A stretch of DNA of 64,000 nt from the NCBI RefSeq assembly GCF_028583425.1, contig NC_072790.1, forward strand, positions 63,078,052-63,142,051, read 5' to 3'. Below are positions 22,956-36,200 of the stretch, piece by piece (the first letter of the stretch is position 1; each line of letters begins with the position of its first letter). Made by a program: the position numbers and the translations under genes. The notes below the pieces were generated by a model. It was not told the origin of the DNA and searched no databases. It worked only from the letters and a program-made list of their open reading frames with translations. The stretch comes from Eublepharis macularius (taxonomy: Eukaryota > Chordata > Lepidosauria > Squamata > Eublepharidae).

Positions 22956-25067
22956 TTAAAACCAAAATGACCAACAGAAATAAATCCTAATATGTTCTTT
23001 TAAAAAGCACCCACATCTCTGACATAATTGTTGTTCTTGGCTTTCTGAAATCAGACTCTCTTGCACTTCTCCAAACTCTTCATCTTGTCACTGTTGGGAC
23101 TAAGAACGTATTCAGTTGTAGTGTTAAAAAACATTGCTGCCACCATCTGGATACACCAAAATATCACAAGCACCTAGAACAGCAAAAAGGGGTTCCATAA
23201 ATCAGCTCCGACTTGACGGCTCTCACCGCCACCACCTTGTATCTTGGCCAATGGCTGAACATAAAACTTTGACAAGCTGAACTTCCTATGAAGTAAATCT
23301 GACAATAGTCACGTCTTATCATTTATTGAACTAAATAATTGAATTTTAGGGGTATGGTGGAAGGTTAACTGTTTCAACTGATTTTGCTGGATCTTTTTCA
23401 ATTCTGTTTTTGAGTTTTTTAATTCTGTATATTTTAATTGTACATCTTGTAGTTCTGTGAGCTTTTAAATCTGTAATTTACATTTTAATTGCTTTTAGCT
23501 TGTCCATTTTTTTAAAAAAACCTTATTGATGGGACTGTTATATTTTTGTATCCTTGCAGCTTGTTGTTAGCAACCTTGTGCCTGAGGAGGTAAAGTGGGA
23601 TATAAATGCTTTAAATAAATAAATAAATGAGTGCCCCTGCTATGAATGGGAGCAGAATGAAGAAAAACTTGTAACTGGCCTTGCTAGTGACAGGTAACAA
23701 AAACACAAACACCTATAGCTGCCTAGTATGCCACAACACACCCTCTCCAAATCAAGCCTTCAGGATGACAGTCATTGAAATGGTATTGTTAAGACAAATC
23801 GATTCCCAGGGAGCTTGCTTAGTTCGGACCTGATTGTTCAGCCCATCGCACTGACAAACACAACTCAGGCACCACTCCCAGGACATTCTACAGGCACAGA
23901 ACGTTGTGCTGACATTGCAAAGAACTTTCACCTGAAAACAAGAGAGAACGTATTACAGGGGCAGCTTACTGGACAAAGAATCACTCATCATAATCCACTT
24001 AACATGCCATCACAAGAGAACTAGGTATATCGCCCCAACAACAAAGACTGAAATTGGTTCTAATGTAACGTCAGCTATAAGGAAGCACAAATCATGCCTT
24101 GCCTAAAAAAGCATTGAAATCACTTCAGCTAAAGGTGCTCTGTGAAGCAGTTGCTGCAAAATACAATTGTATTTACATAGAATATTGCCTTTAAGGACCA
24201 AAAGGAAAAGGGATGTTAGGGAAGACAGGAGTTGTAAAGGGTCAGTAAATTGCAATTATTGCCTCAGGTGTATCAGATCCCTCTTCTGAAAAGTATTTTT
24301 CAGCTGGCTAATTTAAACCTATAGTTTACATATCCTTGACGACTGAAGAGGTTGCATGCTTGAAGTTTAGATGATTAACTCCAGCAATCTTATCTTTCCA
24401 GGAAGTATTTAAAACGGATGACTGCAGCATGGGTGTCCACAGCCCTAACATTTCCACACAGGCAGGTTAAAGAACACTTGGAATATTTCAAGCCATCATC
24501 GTTTTGAGCTTTTTGCAGAGATGAAAGGTGTATTAAGTGCATATAATTAAGTACATGATTTACTAAGCTATACATACAGCACCATTCAATTCATTGCACT
24601 GGCTTGTTATTTCAACCATGTGAAATTTAGCAGCTCTCCCCCTTTCAGGCTCATGAAATTCTCATGATTGCTGAGCTTCTTGGTCTCTCTTCACAGCACA
24701 AAGCCGTACCTTTTTCTTGGGCTTCCTGTCCCTTTCTTCTGCCATCTCATTTCATCCTTTGCACATCCCTACGACCTCTGGCTGCTTCAGTCAGTCCTCC
24801 ATCCTTATCTGAATCAATGGATCTTCCTCAGTCTTCATGTTAATGCTTCCTTACTTCAACCACCAGTAAACAGATGCTCCTGGTTCTATATGTGTGCAAG
24901 GTTCCAAACTGACTTTTACTTTCCTCAAAACAAGCTCCAGTCTCAGCTTTCTACAACTGTTAGTCATTTTGCCTCAGAAATTGGCCATGATAACAGAGTA
25001 GGTGAAAGAAGCTGGCTTATGGGAGAAAAGCAGGTAACAACTTTTCAGTCCACAATATAAACATATA
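22956..25067. other. intergenic downstream of GCLC
   Basis: No gene recognised. About 23195-23240 is a 5S-SINE tail fragment (CATAAATCAGCTCCGACTTGACGG). About 23500-23632 is a LINE 3' end on the plus strand (AAAGTGGGATATAAATGC then AAATAAATAAATAAATG). Confidence 0.5.
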
Positions 25068-25202
25068 GGCCATTTCCACACGTTGAATAATGCACTTTAG
25101 CAATCCTTTGGAAGTGGATTTTTCGTTCCACACATGAAAAAGCAGTTCCAAATGTTCACTAAAGAGTATTGAAAGTGGATTATCCAATGTGTGGAAGCAG
25201 CC
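25068..25202. mobile_element. 135-bp palindromic MITE-like element
   Basis: The left arm GGCCATTTCCACAC... and the right arm (reverse complement GGCTGCTTCCACAC...) pair over about 35 bp with scattered mismatches. ATA flanks both ends (25065-25067 and 25203-25205). A shorter internal inverted pair (AAGTGGATTTTTCGTTCCACAC) also exists. It starts like the 3-bp-TSD element at 4422. It sits just below the predicted GCLC poly(A) site. Confidence 0.6.
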
Positions 25203-25289
25203 ATAGTGTTTCGTTTTGAAACTTCAATGCATTTGCTATCAGCTTCTGTAAAAAAACCAAACCCCTGAATATAAATAAGCATTACACTC

Positions 25290-27037
25290 AAGATGACACA
25301 GTTCAAATTTTTATTCATTCCACAGATTAGTGATTCTGTGCCACTCTGTTTATAACCCGAAACAAGCATCTCCCTAAAGCACATCTATACACAGCACATT
25401 CTAGTATCTCTACAGGCATACTGTTACACAGTTGCACTGCACTTTTTTTTTTTTGGTAAGAAATCATTACACCTTAAGATATTTATATATGCTTGTTATT
25501 ATGTATTTCATAATCTATCATACAGTAGGTCACTCTCACCTTATAGGCAGCTAATATTAAAAAGCCTCCTAAACCTCAGGTTATATGTACAATTGCAGCA
25601 ACTGTCTTAAGTTTTAGGTTCTATACAATTCCTTTAAACTCCAGGTTCCTGATTCACAGAAGGATTAGTGCATTCCATGATTCCTCAAAAAAACAGTTAA
25701 AGAGGATGTAGCTTCTAGAAAATAGGGGGAAACATTTAACTGTGCCACAAGAAAAACAAACTTAATTTTAATTTATCACCTTCCTTTTCAGCTAGTGGTA
25801 TGTTGCTTATTCTTCTACAGCTTGTTTGGTCTCCTCTTATATTTGTGCAACACTCAAATTTAGCTGAACAGAGGCTCCCAATTTTTACTGTGTGGGAAAT
25901 AAATCTATTCTGGCTTCTATGCCATAGATATTGTGGTGGGGAGCACACGGTAACATCTTGTGTTATCAATACAGTGGAGGGGATTGGAGAAGGATCTTCT
26001 AGCTGGCTGAACACGAGACCTAGCCTTTTACAGAAGGAAAAAGACAAAAAGAAAAATAATGAGCACGCATACTGAATTCATGATAGCTTAAAAAATGTAG
26101 GACTTCAGAGCGGGGAAAACTGCAGTTTTGACTATAAAAGGATACAGGTGCCATTAAAGAATTATATGCTCTTGAAATGTTATTATATTTCCTTGCACCC
26201 AAGAGAAAAACCTATCCTAAAGACTCCACCTATCAAAAATCAATTGAAAACACATACCGCATGATGCCGTTGAACTGATCAGGTAAAACTAAGGTGACAC
26301 GTATGTGAAGCAAAAGCAAAAAAAAAAAAAAAAGAGCAGTGCAGGAATATGCTGGTTACCATTTAATGTAGTTAACTGGAAGTTCTTTGAATTTAAAATT
26401 ATTATATCTCATTGATGGCAGAGAGATTAAAATCTGCTTAAATCCAAGTTTATGTATGTAGTGGGCTGCCCAACTACAAATCTGATTCCTATGAGACTTC
26501 TTTCACTGACTATACTAGGATTGTAACCACAACATATTCTCATAACTGGAAATAAAAAATGTGAATCAGGGACTGAACTTTTCTTTAAGATGCAGTAAAT
26601 TCTTCAGTGCATTCCAGGTAACAAAAGTCAGGGTAAACATTCAAAGTCTGGAATGCTGAAAATAAACAAGTGCCATTACAGTACCTTTACAAAGTTGTTT
26701 CTCCCCCTTTCCCCTGAATAATCATATAAAAAGTTACAGGCTGGTGCACAATGACTTTCAGTATAATGTTATTAAAATACATTGATGTTAAATCAAAAAA
26801 TATTTTACTATTTACATGTACACAGTATAAACTTTAAATATAAGAATATGCTATTGTAGGAAGCTTTAAGAGACTAGAGAGATTGGCCCATCATGTGGTG
26901 CAGAAGAACCAGTTTTGGTCTTCATGCTGAGAAATCACAGGTATTTCACAGTACGGTAGCTAATGCTTCGGCAGAGAATGTTTTGTGCCTCCCACCCCCT
27001 GGATGAAAGGAAGCCTTCCACGAAAGGAAGCCTTCCA
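25290..27037 (-). other. GCLC: GCLC 3' UTR (predicted)
   Basis: Continuous minus-strand sequence from the TGA at 27038 to just past the AATAAA at 25315-25310, about 1.75 kb. This is similar to the length known for mammalian GCLC 3' UTRs. ATTAAA variants at about 25770 and 26360 could give shorter forms. Transcript data would be needed to fix the end. Confidence 0.6.
25310..25315 (-). terminator. GCLC: predicted GCLC poly(A) signal AATAAA
   Basis: Canonical AATAAA on the minus strand. A T/GT-rich stretch follows downstream (GGGGTTTGGTTTTT at about 25265-25250), as expected for a downstream cleavage element. Cleavage would fall near 25285-25295. Confidence 0.6.
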
Positions 27038-27246
27038 TCAAAAGGCATCGGTTTTAGTCCCAGTGTATTTTGCTTTGTTAAAGCCCACCCCAAGCAGTTC
27101 AGGACACTCTACTTGTTCTTGCGCAATCTGATGGCATTTCCAAATCAGGTTGTAGTTTATTTCATCCGTGATCACACTATCACGTTTGTAGTCTGGGTGG
27201 CTTGCAATGAACTCTCTCATCCATCGAGCAGCTGTCATCAATTCTC
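27038..27246 (-). CDS. GCLC: GCLC exon 16 (last coding)
   Basis: Residues 569-637 and TGA. Acceptor CTTCCCAG. Contains C606 (human C605) and C615; the human CEC motif reads VEC here. C-terminus TGTKTDAF is one residue shorter than human. Confidence 0.95.
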
Positions 27247-30200
27247 CTGGGAAGGGAAAAAGGTCACAAAATGGAGATCCGTGTTTTCCTCATGCACTGT
27301 ATGAATACAATCATTTCATTTGCTTTGTATTGAAAGCTTAGCTGAGGCTTACAAAGTTTCCTTACAATTCCAGTGCCAAATGTAAACTACAAGACTCTGG
27401 TGGTCTATGTAGCTAGCCTCTGCACTCAGTGCAAAGAATAGTGCTTGCTGGGCCACAAAGCAGACCATCACTGCCACATGCTTCCTTAGCCATATTTATT
27501 TGCTTCATTTGTACCCTGCCTTTCTCTCCAATGGGGACCCAAAGCTGCTTATGTAATTCTTCTCTCCTCCCCACTTTACCCCCAGCAGCCCTGTGAAACA
27601 GGTTAGGCTAAGAGTGTGTCTAAGGTCACCCAGCAAGGTTCCACGGCAAATCTGTTATTCAAGCTTAGGTCTCCCAAGTCATAGTCTGGCACTTTAACCA
27701 CTGCATCACACTGGCTCTTACTCTACGACGTTTATCCCAAGCAACACCTAAGTGTTTTCATACCTGACGCTCTCTTCTTTATCAGTTTTAAGTAGTTTAG
27801 AATGCTGCATCTTGTATCCACATCCACTTCCATGTTTTCAAGGTAAGAATTTAAAATTGGAATTAAACCAGGAAACACACCCTCCTGTGGGGGGGCAAAA
27901 AAGCCGAAGGTTGAAGTGCTGCCTTTAGATTAGTAATTTAGAAACACATTTTTTTAAAAAAAAATGTACACAAGTCGTGCTGTAACAGCTTAATGTACTA
28001 ATGGTTCAAATCCTCTCACAAAATGGTGTCAGAACATTAAAATGAATTCATATACTGCTTTACAACACAAATGTTCTTAAAGTGGTTTTCATTTTTAAAA
28101 CAGAAGACGATTAAAGCTAGATTAAAGTGGGGATCATCACATCAGAAAGGAAAATAAAAGACTGCTTTATATCCACTTTAGCTGCAATTAACCCCCAGCC
28201 ATGTGAAATTGCTGACAGGAAAGCCGAAGGAAATAAGCTTGAATGCTACCTTGCTGATGCATTAAAATAAGTGGTGGAGATTTCAAAGAAAGCAGTTGGG
28301 ATGACTGTACCAGCATGCAAGTGGTAAGGGAAACGTCTGCGTGCGCGCACACGCGTGCACACCTAAGTGTGTGTAGCTGTTATAGGCCATTATTGCTTTG
28401 CCCAAATGAAAAGCCACCCTCACCTTCCCGTTGATTATTGTATCGATACTCATTAGAGCATACTCTTCTGCATCTGTTTCTGTTCCATTCTGAGCTGGGC
28501 CACATCCATCCACTACAGCATTGCCGCCTTTCAAAGGAAAAAAGGATGGGAAGAGAACCAGCCAAGGTGATTAGTTTTGTCTTTATTTTACACTTCTTGT
28601 TCATGAAATCAGACTGCAAATAAGCAGCAGCATACCTTTACTAATATCTTTCCTGAAATAAAACATGCCCTGCCGGACAGCATCCCGTTTCTGAGCTACT
28701 TTCATGTTTTCATCCACCTAATAAAGGGAAGGGGGGGGGGAGAGGAAAAAAAAAGTTAAACTGGAAAAAAAGGTTAAACTGGAGTTTGCAGTTGAGGTCT
28801 GTGGGTATTTGAAAAAGTGTTTCATAGGGACTGCTTCTGTTGCTGAATCCCTGCATGCAATCACATATGCAGGCGCATGACCTCTGGGAACAAAACATTA
28901 GGACGACCGGGCTGTACGCAATCACCACCTTGACTATACCTCTGCTCCTTCTAGCTGCTCTTAAGGAAACAGGTGATAGCTCACCCCGGCTCTTCTTCAC
29001 ACAGTTGTACATTCTTGAAAAATATTACATGAAAGGATATAGTAACACGAGCCAGTCTTTCAAGACCCCTTACTAAAGTAAAGAGATGGGAGCCTATTAC
29101 ATCGGAGACAATGATTTTTTTTTTTAAGAGAGACTACTATTCACCACAGAACCTGAATACTTCTCTAATGAGAAAGAGAACACGGCTGGCTAGTAACTGT
29201 TGTACTGAACTGATTATCAGGTAGATCAGTAGTTTTCGGGAATCCTGACATTCTCTGGAAGCTTATCACAGGATTCCTGGAAGTGCAAGTCTCAGATAAC
29301 ATGTAGCTGCAAGGGAATGTTCCTTACCCTACTGAAGTAGGGTAGAAGGTGATGCAAGTGATGACCTTCTCTGCACCAATGTTACAGCTTTAGGTTCTTC
29401 CCAGTCTCCTGGTTCAATCCTTACCAGTACTCCACTGCATGCTAAAGACAAGGATCTTTACTTTGGAGTGATCAAGTTTTCTTACACTCTATAAAAATAG
29501 GTTGATTTTGGTTTTTAGTTATGCAGATAAAAGGAGAAACAATGGACTGTTTTGTTGGCCAATGGCTTTAATGTTTTCTTCTCACATGCTCTAAGGGTCC
29601 TTTTTTAAATTAAAGGGCAGAAAGTTAACATTTATAATAAATAAGCTTTCAATTTACATTCAACAGTAACTCCCAAGCAGAAGTTTACAACATTCCCTTG
29701 AATTCTTTGTAAGACACAGGAACTCCACAGCCATCACGGTGATTTGGAAAGGATTCCATGAAGGTTTGAAAACCACTGAATGAATTAAAGTACATTACTA
29801 ATTGGAAAAAGGATAGCTTTCCCATTGATTCTGTAAAAGAGCACTTATTGAGGAAATTTTTAAGCTGTCTGTCCAGAATCCTGCTTGAGGTACCTTACAA
29901 ATAAAATAATAAATTATGAAATCAGAGTTTCTTATACTGCAACAGAAAAAATGGGACTGAAGAACAAGGTATTTGGGCAAACTGATCTAGAATTAAGACC
30001 AAGAGACCAGAAGTTTCAGAAAGGTGTAAGTTATAACAATTCCTTTATTGACCAAATATTTATTCATCTAGATTTTGGACAGAAAACAAGTGTCATGGTG
30101 GAATAAAGTGTTTGCTGAAAATATCCTCCCCCACTATTTTGGGAATACTTTTCTTATTTGGTTAGAGAACTGTAGCCTTGTTCAGTGATCAGGGATCATA

Positions 30201-33200
30201 GTAAGAAACATAACTGAAGGCAAAACAAAGCTACTAAAGAACAAGGGCAGTGCTTTCAGGATGGATTGACCCCAGACAATACCTAAGCAACAGCTTAGTA
30301 CTTTTACTACTTTTGCACTGTAACTCTGAAAAAAGGCCATTTTTTACCAATAAGCTGGAATTGTTGCCATAAAACAGCAAGTTATTTATTGGGTTTCCAT
30401 AATATTGCAGTTCACATGCTGGCATAAAAAACAAGACTGTGTCTTAACTTTGGGTTCAGCATGCTGAACTCAAGCCAACCAAATCCAATACTGGGCATAC
30501 CAGTAGAGGGAAGGAAAGTGTATGTATTTTGTGAATGCTCCTTGTAAAGTTATTTAATGTGGCCTGATGCACAGCAGACAAAATAAACACTAGCAATGGT
30601 AAGTGGCAAGCGGGTCTCTAAAAAGGGAACAAGCTACATAAAAATAATACATGCTAACACTGAGCGTGGCAACATTACAAATCCACTAAAGGAAAAATGT
30701 GTGCATGTATTGGGGAAGGCAAGGGGAAGTGTGTCTATATGAAAAAGTTTGTCAGGTCACACAGTTGTTCTAACTGTCTCTCAACAAAAAAATGGAGGTG
30801 GGGAAACTGGGCTTCCTAACTATCTGGAATACTAAGCACATGCCTTTCAAGATTAAAAGATATTTGGCATTAAGCAGCAAGCATCAACATGGTCTTTTAG
30901 GAATCTGGATATGAATACTTAAAGTAATCCTTTGCCAAATGGTTGAAACCATGGGTTGCCTGGTCCGTGATCTTTAATAAATCAGGAGACACCCCTCCAA
31001 AACGGCTGGCTCTTATGACTTGTTTTTAACGAGTAAAATGCTCTGCCTAATATATAACGTCATCTGCCCTGAAGAGACAAAGACAATTGCAGGCTCTTAG
31101 AAACAGAGACAAGTTCCCACAGTTCCTCTATTATAGTGCACAGAGATGCCTGGCCGGAAAATAACAAAAGTTGGGTTTGCATACACATATGCTTTATTTT
31201 TTTAATTATAAGATGTATACTGCACCAATCAACCCACTAGCAAACTGCCACAAGGGCTAGTAGTTAAAAGAATAAAACCATAAAAAAGCAAATGACAAGA
31301 CACAACAAGCAGCTGTTTAACAGCAAAAATTAAATATAAATCACACCAGTAACTACCTGTTAATACAAAAGCCTTCACAAACAGATACTCAACAGCATTC
31401 CAGCAAGCTAGCCACAGGGACCCCTAGGCAGGAAATCCCACTTACAGACACACCCTGAAGGTAATATTTTTATTGCGACTTGCCACCTTTCTTATTTAGG
31501 GAAGCAGAAGTATCTGAAGTAGGACTTTCTCCAAACATTTTAAGGCCCCAGAACAACATCAGGGATGATATGCTCCTCCAGGCATGTGCACACTATAGCT
31601 ACAACACCTCTTAGGGCAGCATGTCAGTGGTCTGGATGCGAATCAGCACTCTACCGGTTTGAATCCTACTACTGCCATGAGCTCAGCAGGTGGCCTCGGG
31701 TAAGCCACTCCTCTCAGCCCCAGCTCCCCAGCTGTATTGTGGGGATATTAGTAACACTAACTTGTTCACTGCTCTGCGTGGGGCACTAATCTTTCTAGAA
31801 GAGCAGTATATAAGCACAGTTGTTGTTGTTGTCGTTATGTCAGTTTATTAACAAGAATGAAGTGAATACATTAGAATGTATGACTGTCATCTTTGGCAAA
31901 TGGTAATCCCAAACCCTGCCGGGGGTGGGGGTGGGGGAAGAGTTGCTAGCCAGTAATTTTTCATTCAAATTGCTGTTCCCAGGCCCAAGCACCAATCTTC
32001 AGCCATGTGTGTCTAAAAGTGTAAGCCGAAGTTTTGATGCAGTTCTACTTTCTCTCTGGCTCTTCACTTCAACTCTGTCTCCCCCACACAGTTTCTTCCG
32101 GTTTTGACTTTTCAGGCCACTGCCGACTTCCTAGAGTTCCTGTCCATAGCACACAGGCCTTCTTATTTTATGTGAAGTGCCTTCAAAACCCTTCCTTGCC
32201 TCAATTGCCCTCCTCCTCCTCATTGCCCCTCTGGCTTCATTCTCTACCTACCTGTCTGGCCCCCTGGTCCCAGATTGTCTTCAGTATTCCCCACTGAAAG
32301 GATTCGGTTTCGTTTTCTCCGCCATGTCGGACGCTCCTCTTCGCTGGCTTGAGAGGAAGCGGCCGAGCACCCTGTCCGGGCGGCTGATCTGCGAAGATTA
32401 GCCCCCAAAACTCCCAGTGAGGGAGGCTGGGTCCGGGACGCTGCGGGAAGAGCCCCCTGGAATCAATGCGGGGGGTTAATTGCCCGTTTGTCCCTACGGA
32501 GGCCGGCGGACGTGCGCGGCGCCTCGAGTGCTGCCGGGCCATGAGAAACGGCAAAGAGCAGAACTAGGCGAGAGCCTACAAGTAAGCGAATTCCTTCTGT
32601 TATTACAAGCGTGCGTGAAGGAGAGGTGAGATCTGAAGCTAAGAAGGCTCACTCTTCCCCTTTGCTGAGTCTCAAAATTTGGTTGGCGCCCCCCCCCCCC
32701 CCAAATGGCAACAAAAAAACAAAGTCCTGCCCTTGGCAAGTCAGTTTTGGCTGCCTTAAAGGGAGAATCGCTGGAGGAAATTGTACGGAGGGCGGTTGGT
32801 GAAGCTATAAAACCCTTTGTTGACAAGCTGAATGAAACAGATCAAAGGGTGGGCTTAATTGAGAGCGAAGTGAAAACCATCAAGGAAGCAGCGGGGGGGG
32901 CAGAGAAGTCTGCTCGGGAAAGTGTGTCACTCGTGAAGGCTACGAATAAAGAGCTTAAACTGGTGGAGAATCAGTTGATCGGGCTACAAGTGGAACGAAC
33001 ACAGACAATTTTGCGCCTCCAGAATGTGAAAGAGGAGGAAAACGAGGACTTACGGGGTCTTGTCTCGGAACTATTGGCGACACCCGCGAGGGCAACTAAA
33101 GAAGAAGTTAAAAGCGCCATTTTGGAAGCCCGTCGGGCTACTTCAAAGTATGCAATGAAGCGTCAGTTGCCGCGCGAGATCATCATCGATTTTTCATCTA

Positions 33201-36200
33201 AGAGGATCCGGGACACTATCCTATACAATTCATACAATGCGGATTTGGACTTCTTGGGCAACAAAATTAAGATACTGAAAGACGTCCCATTTCTAGTCCG
33301 GAAAAGACGTTTTAAGTATAAAAAGTTCGCAGCTCTTCTGAGAGAACGTGGAATAAAGTACAAATGGTTATTTCCGGAAGGAATCTGGTTCACCCATAAA
33401 GATCAAGCCTTTAAGATATTATCAGAAGATCAACTAAGGGATTTTGAGGACAGGAACCCAGAATTCCAGTGCACCAAGCAAGACGAAAAGGAGAAGTCTG
33501 AGGGGGAGGGGGAGGAAACGAGCACTGCGGCTGCAGTTGCGCAGAGAGAACTCCGTCCGGGACCCAGGAGGGGAAGAAAAATTTAACTTGAAATTAAATT
33601 GTAATTTGCATTTAGTAAGGTCAACCACTCCATCAATATAATATAAAGCTTTAACTTTTGAATAATGGCAGTATGAAGGGAAAACAGAAATGTAGTGTTT
33701 AGTGTTTGTAGGGTACCTTCCCCTTTTTTCCACCCCTCCCTCCCTCTCTCTTTTTTCTCTCCTCTTTCCTATCCCTTGTGTTATTGTAGTCTTTTGTAGT
33801 TACTGTTTTGTAGGGTATGTATGTATGTAGTAGTTGTATGTTAGATATTGTAAAAAAAAAAAAAAAAAGTATCCCCCACTGAAAGATTTTAATGCCAGCC
33901 ATACAACTTCCCCTTCTCTCACAGAAACTAGATTAAAGAACAGTTTAGTTTCCTCAACAGGTGGATGTTCTGTGCTACTACTACAGCTAACTGATTCACC
34001 ATCACATACTATGGCGATCACTTCTTTCAGATGTAACTGAACAAGAAAGGTCTCCAGTAGCAAGGCAAAATGTTTTTCTTTAAAACAAATTTGAATGCTC
34101 ACCTATCATATACCTGCAAGAGATGGTGCTTTAAAGAAAAATATCACAAGAGTCCTGATAATGGGCAAAGTCATGAACAAGGAATATTTTTTTCTTATTT
34201 GGAATTTTTACATTTTTTCAGCCAAAAGTAAAATAAAAACAAAATTCTTAAGACATCAAAGCAGAATTCTTTTCATTGAAAGGTCACATCTTCCAATAAT
34301 ATTTTACATCTTGAGTGTAATTATTGCATATAACTATCAGGTTAGTTACACTGAACTATCAAGTTAGCTACACTCGTTTTATGTACAGCTTTGTTGAATA
34401 GTATGCATTGAAGAGCATGGTATTAGGTGATTTGATTTTAACTGCTGCATGAGTATGCTATTATTTGACGTATGTGGAAAGTTTGCATCTAGTACACAGC
34501 ATGCAGTGTGTGACTAAAGAGCTATTTTAAAGACAAGCTACATGTTACTCTTGGCAAAGGACTTCTGCCTAAAATAGCATCCCCTATGGCCAATTTCTCA
34601 CCAACTTTCCCCATGTTTAGTCAAACTTCTCAGTGATACACCCTCATGTAGTGCAATTCCTGTCACAATCCGTATCACTGAGCACTACCAATGGGGCAGG
34701 GCAATGGCATAATTATGTCACCACCACAAAGGTAAAATTACAGGGAACAGGAAGGAGCTTGACACAAGACCGCTGTTTTTGGCAGCAGTCAAATAGTAAG
34801 ATATGACAGCCTTAATATACTATTGTCAACTAGACTAAGCCAGTGAAACGTTAGTTACCAACAATTTTCTTGCTTTTCATCATTATAAGTTAGGCATGGG
34901 TCACTCTCACCTTGGACAAAGGAATCAGAAAATCCAGTTTGTATGAAAGAATGACTCTGGTCAGCAGCACCACAAATACAACATAGGCAGAATTTTCAAA
35001 GTCTGTTAATTGAACCTAAGCATTGGAGAAAAACAAAACAAGACACACACAAAGCAGTTTAATAGCAATTTCATAGTTTGAAACATGCTCTGCAGACACA
35101 GATGATTTGTGGCCTTGGAATTTTGGGAGAGAAGTGAGGTTAGAAGTAAATTTCAGGTTCATTCACTTCCTCATTACGGGAGGAAGTACTGATTCAATCA
35201 GAAGTTCAGACACTACTCAGAATTGTAGTTACTATAGTTGATGTTATTGTCTGAATGCAGGTTACTCCACTTGCTATGGTTAGTTCATGTCCCTCAAACC
35301 AGGAATTGAAGTTGGCTAATTAAGCAGTTTTAACTATGGTTTTGTTTGATGTTTGAGCACAGACATCAGAGCTTACTCCCAGTTTATCCCCACTAACGCT
35401 CTCCTAGGCTACAGTGAGAAGGCAATGAAATGAGTATCTGTTGAGGCAAATCAGAATTTAAGTGAAGGTCTGTCTGTGAGCTTAATCCTACTTTCACAGA
35501 CATATGACATTTGCCTCACAAAGTAACTGGTGGAGCCCATATGCTGGAGACCTGGGAGATAAAGGATCCATACAGCCTAAAAAGGTAGTGATGGTTGTCA
35601 TTATTACTGGATTAAACAACAAGCTACATTTCATAGAAATCAACTGGGAACACCACTTGTTCTTTTAGGCTAATTAGAAATCTGCTGTTGACAGCTAAGA
35701 AATACCGTGAAAATCCCACCCACCCCCCTTTCTAATCAAGGAACAACGATGTTTTGGACATTGCTGAAAGCTGTGAATTAGTAAAACTGCACCAAGTTTT
35801 CCGGATTCAGTCATATATTTACTGGAAATTTTATTCATCTACTTCATTTATTGGAATATGCATCGCACACAATCAGACAGAAATATGGGCTTGGATCCTG
35901 CTACTGTGTTGTGTCTCTCCCCTGAGCAACCTGGAATGCCTCCTGGAATCCTAGAACAGAATTTGGGACTACCACAAGAGGGGAAGGCAAGAAAGCTCTG
36001 CAGGCAGAAATCCTTGCACTCATGGAAATGCTTACCAGGATCCAAGTTATATGTTAATGTTTTTAAAACATTACTTTTAGATGATTAAGTAAATACATAT
36101 AGGACAAAGAGGTCACAATAAAGAGAATGTTTGCTCGATATAATTTCAAGATGCCTCAATATGATTTTTGCCAAGTCACAAAACAGGACATGAATTTATT

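Larger units (their letters stand above)
32301..33868 (+). mobile_element. ORF1-only L1-derived retrotransposon (HAL1-like)
   Basis: A complete short retrotransposon of 1,568 bp: CpG-rich 5' UTR (32301-32704), one intact ORF1 (32705-33586), short 3' UTR (33587-33851) and an A17 tail (33852-33868). It is flanked by an 18-bp duplication with one mismatch. No reverse transcriptase or endonuclease frame follows ORF1. The TSD and tail directly show insertion by target-primed reverse transcription, as catalysed by an L1 ORF2 protein acting in trans. Mammalian HAL1 elements have this same plan. It lies in GCLC intron 12, antisense to the gene. An alternative is a private internal deletion of a full L1; finding further copies of the same structure would decide. 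Confidence 0.88.

Noticed and set aside
24668..25060. 130-codon plus-strand open frame beyond the GCLC 3' UTR
   Set aside because: No domain, no conserved motif, and no supporting splice sites; probably chance.
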